Shown: one piece after another, positions 61,930-64,000 of the stretch
Layout: every line of letters begins with the position of its first letter
Numbering within the stretch: position 1 is the first letter of the stretch
Assembly: GCA_033439765.1 (NCBI GenBank)
Contig: JAULSN010000009.1
Span: forward strand, 744,001-808,000
Length of the DNA: 64,000 nucleotides
From: Lasiosphaeria ovina
Lineage: Eukaryota > Ascomycota > Sordariomycetes > Sordariales > Lasiosphaeriaceae
Direction of reading: 5' to 3'
Made by a program: the position numbers and the translations under genes
The notes under the pieces: model-generated
The model's database searches: none
The model's input: the letters and a program-made list of their open reading frames with translations, nothing else
Told to the model about the DNA's origin: nothing

Positions 61930-62640
61930 GTTATCTACCTCTCCTGTTCAGTTATTCTGGTGCATGGCATTCCTAATATCTATAATATTGTAAAATCTGA
62001 CCTTCTCGGTATCCCATTCTGGAAATCGGACCAGGAGATTCTTAAAGACCCTCTATTAGACTGGCTAGGTATAGAAAAAGATACTGAAGGACTTAAAGCT
62101 ATATAACAAGACTTGGGGACCGGCTTTTATTAGGTCTAAACTAGTAGACGGCCCCGTTATTCATTAGTCTATAGTTACAATACTCCTAGCTAGACGGAGC
62201 CCCCACTATGCGCGTGTCTCCTTCCGGAACTGGGCGTGGGTTAAGAACTAGCTCGATGCTGATAGCCTTCTCTCGTCCCTCCCCTGTACCGAGGACACTA
62301 GGGCCCTAAAGAAGTCGTCCAATAGTCATATTTCATTTCGTCAACCCTAACCCCGTGGCCGGACTACCTATCTATCGATTACTTTTACCAAAATATTAGT
62401 AAGGTCGCTAATACTCATAGGAATTTGCTTGTATATATCTAAGCAAGACGGAAATGGATAGAGCTTACCGCAAAATAGGCGATATCCGCGCGTTAGATAT
62501 GATTGCTGAAAGCAGCGAGTCTACTTTCTCATATCGACCCCGAACATGTTTAGGGATCGGTAAATGCACGCTAGCTGGTCTTGCCGCGACGAAAATGGTC
62601 TTGAAGAGAGGCCGTAGTTGTGGGAGCGGCTGATATTATC
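61930..62640 (+). pseudogene. AT-rich, RIP-saturated coding remnant
   Basis: One frame has protein-like segments between many TAG codons: VHGIPNIYNIVKSDLLGIPF, KSDQEILKDPLLDWLGIEKD, then later YFYQNISKVANTHRNLLVYI and AASLLSHIDPEHV. Most stops fall where Trp would be plausible. It may be the continuation of the FAR1-type element or a separate gene. GC content is visibly lower than on either side. Confidence 0.4.
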
Positions 62641-62700
62641 ATCACTGATCCGTCCGATCGCGAAAAAAATTGAGATGTGTCCCCCCCCCCCCTGAGCAAA

Positions 62701-63063
62701 TTAGATGCGATGCCGCGGCTGTCGATATGTATATACCTGGTTCCCCTCAATACCGTATTCTTCAAGATCGCCCACCAACTGACCCTCGCGGCTCGGACTA
62801 CCAGCGACTGGTCCTAAACCGGGACCTGAGACATTCGTAAGACCTAGTTCTAGGCCCGTAATGGTGGTCCCTGTGCTTGGACCGTGGAGTGTGTTCTCCT
62901 CCATGTCAACCATTTCCTGTCCCGATTCGATGAGATGCGTGATTGGTAGAGAGGACCCGTTTGGGAGGCTGACCCTGGGCAGTGCACTGCTACTCGCAGA
63001 CTGGATGGCACTCAGGGTCTCCTTTCGTTGCGTCGATAAGCGCGTGGATTCAGCAGCCATCAT
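62701..63063 (-). CDS. Hypothetical ORF, Ser/Gly-rich
   Basis: A 120-codon minus frame from the ATG at 63063 (MMAAESTRLSTQRKETLSAI). It contains LPRVSLPNGSSLPITHLIES and GQEMVDMEENTLHGPSTGTT and ends YTYRQPRHRI before a stop. Composition is protein-like and acidic; no domain is known. Imperfect similarity of 62975-63020 to 63258-63305 (GCACTGCTACTCG blocks) suggests local duplication. Confidence 0.38.
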   Translation of the reverse strand: MMAAESTRLSTQRKETLSAIQSASSSALPRVSLPNGSSLPITHLIESGQEMVDMEENTLHGPSTGTTITGLELGLTNVSGPGLGPVAGSPSREGQLVGDLEEYGIEGNQVYTYRQPRHRI

Positions 63064-63179
63064 TCGAATGGCAATGGAGGCCCTACGTACGAGTCCCGCC
63101 GTTGGAACCGCCGACCAGAGCTGGTGCTTCGGGTCGACCCATCTTGCGCGCTGGATCTGACCCGTCCAAGAGATTGGTG

Positions 63180-63994
63180 CTAGGAAAGTTCCCCTCGCCG
63201 TTTCTCGACAGTATCTGGATCAGGAGTCGCGGACTGGGAACGTAACCCTGGCGTCGGACAGCGCACTGCTACTCGTAGATAGGGTGGCACCCTAGGTCTC
63301 GTTCGGTGTTCGTGGTCCCTCTCGGCCTCGGATGTCGACTCTTCCCTCCTACCCGCTCGACCTTCCTCAGCAAGATGTTCGAGATGTGACAAATCTTGGG
63401 GTGCCGGCTCTCTTCACCAGGCACGTTCGAGTCGCTATTGTCCCCAATTCCGTCTCGTCGCGTCTCCCGTCGCTTCGTGCTCGTCACTGGATTGGTCGGC
63501 CCGCTCTGAAGCTGGCCTGATGTCGTCGGCTCGTCGCGACCGTGCGTGCTTGCCCGGGTTGATAGGTCGAAACTGCTCCGTCGAGCTCTCGTCCGAGCTA
63601 CATCTTGAGGCAGATTCGCTCATGGGAAAGGGAGTTTGTCTCCATGCTGGAAGATGTCATCGACCCGCCAAATGGAGACGAGTTTCCTCCTGTCGCTGCT
63701 GTTAGCCCAAGGGAACGATCATAGATCGATGAAGTCTTACTTTTGGCAGGGGCGGCAGCATCTACCAACCCGCACTGGAGATGACGGGCGTCGGCGCTGT
63801 GAATTGCCTTGCCATGAGACTGGTTCCGGTCCCCTCACGAAGCGCTTGACTCCTTTGTTTTCGATGATTCCTGCGCTGATCAGAGGGGGTCTCACGTCTG
63901 AAAGTTGACAGGCGACGAGCGTCCTCGACTCATAGGTGGTGTGGAAGCGTTCGTAATCTTCCTCCTGATTAAGTATGGTTGCCTTCAAGGCCAC
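63180..63994 (-). pseudogene. Possible gag-like or regulatory remnant at the window edge
   Basis: ATG 63994 opens MALKATILNQEEDYERFHTT, then VACQLSDVRPPLISAGIIEN. Past a frame end near 63737, further minus frames read DFIDL-stop-SFPWANSSDRRKLV, SIWRVDDIFQHGDKLPFP and a charged tail (SSDEHEATGDATRRNW and PGEESRHPKICHISNILLRK). Two stops fit former Trp codons. No domain is recognised, and the 3' limit is not certain. Confidence 0.3.
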
Positions 63995-64000
63995 GCAAAA

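Noticed and set aside
62680..62696. Polypurine tract of another LTR element (C run with CTGAG)
   Set aside because: The C run followed by CTGAG resembles the complement of the copia tract superficially, but no LTR or TG...CA end adjoins it.

Overview
The window reads as nuclear DNA of a filamentous ascomycete (Pezizomycotina, most likely Sordariomycetes). The evidence is the protein families: a Clr5-domain protein, a HET-domain protein, a NACHT-WD40 NLR of the HET-E/HNWD type, a PTH11-like rhodopsin fragment, fungal F-box and BTB proteins, and Ty1/copia and Tc1/mariner elements. Short GT...AG introns with RCTRAC/RCTAAC branch sites agree. Many coding remnants have been broken by TGG-to-TAG and CAA/CAG-to-TAA/TAG changes, as expected from repeat-induced point mutation (RIP). 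The region resembles a repeat-rich, probably dispensable or subtelomeric compartment: few genes are intact and most entries are fragments.

Layout. 0-5 kb: unrecognised ORFs with a PTH11-like fragment, a protein-kinase sliver and a Tc1-type transposase scrap. 5.4-5.7 kb: a solo copia LTR with a perfect target duplication. 6.1-7.6 kb: an intact F-box gene. 9-14 kb: weak ORFs, an alpha/beta-hydrolase fragment cut off by a GGT-rich repeat, a RIP-damaged transposase, and a two-exon Clr5 gene. A perfect 24-bp inverted repeat spans 11.2-14.2 kb. 14.9-16.7 kb: a two-exon C2H2 zinc-finger gene with one internal stop. 16.7-19.3 kb: a retroelement integrase, a non-reducing-PKS fragment (ACP to C-methyltransferase), and a gag-like ORF holding an in-frame piece of a Sen1-type helicase. 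19.9-28.0 kb: a large LTR-like element with tandem and hairpin repeat arrays instead of genes, into which a 5.2-kb copia element (copia-1) has inserted on the minus strand.

31.5-42.7 kb holds remnants related to fungal recognition and allorecognition: a BTB C-terminal piece, an F-box/ankyrin-type start, a HET-domain gene, and a minus-strand NACHT_N-NACHT-WD40 NLR split inside its WD40 repeats by a second full-length copia element (copia-2, 5-bp target duplication ACCCT). 43.9-51.5 kb is a patchwork of dispersed repeats, an orphan N-terminal piece of the Mediator subunit Srb8/Med12, transposon remnants and a 28-bp minisatellite. 52.8-61.2 kb carries two long plus-strand genes in tandem, a protein-kinase-like gene and a SNF2-type helicase; both are recognisable over most of their length but interrupted. 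The last 2.8 kb has a FAR1/MULE-type fragment and an AT-rich, RIP-like block.

I see no tRNA, rRNA, CRISPR array or bacterial operon. The most novel items are the gag-Sen1-gag in-frame chimera, the hairpin-repeat element with apparently covarying stems, and the NLR/HET cluster frozen by a retrotransposon. Everything was read by eye; family names rest on recognised motifs, not on searches.
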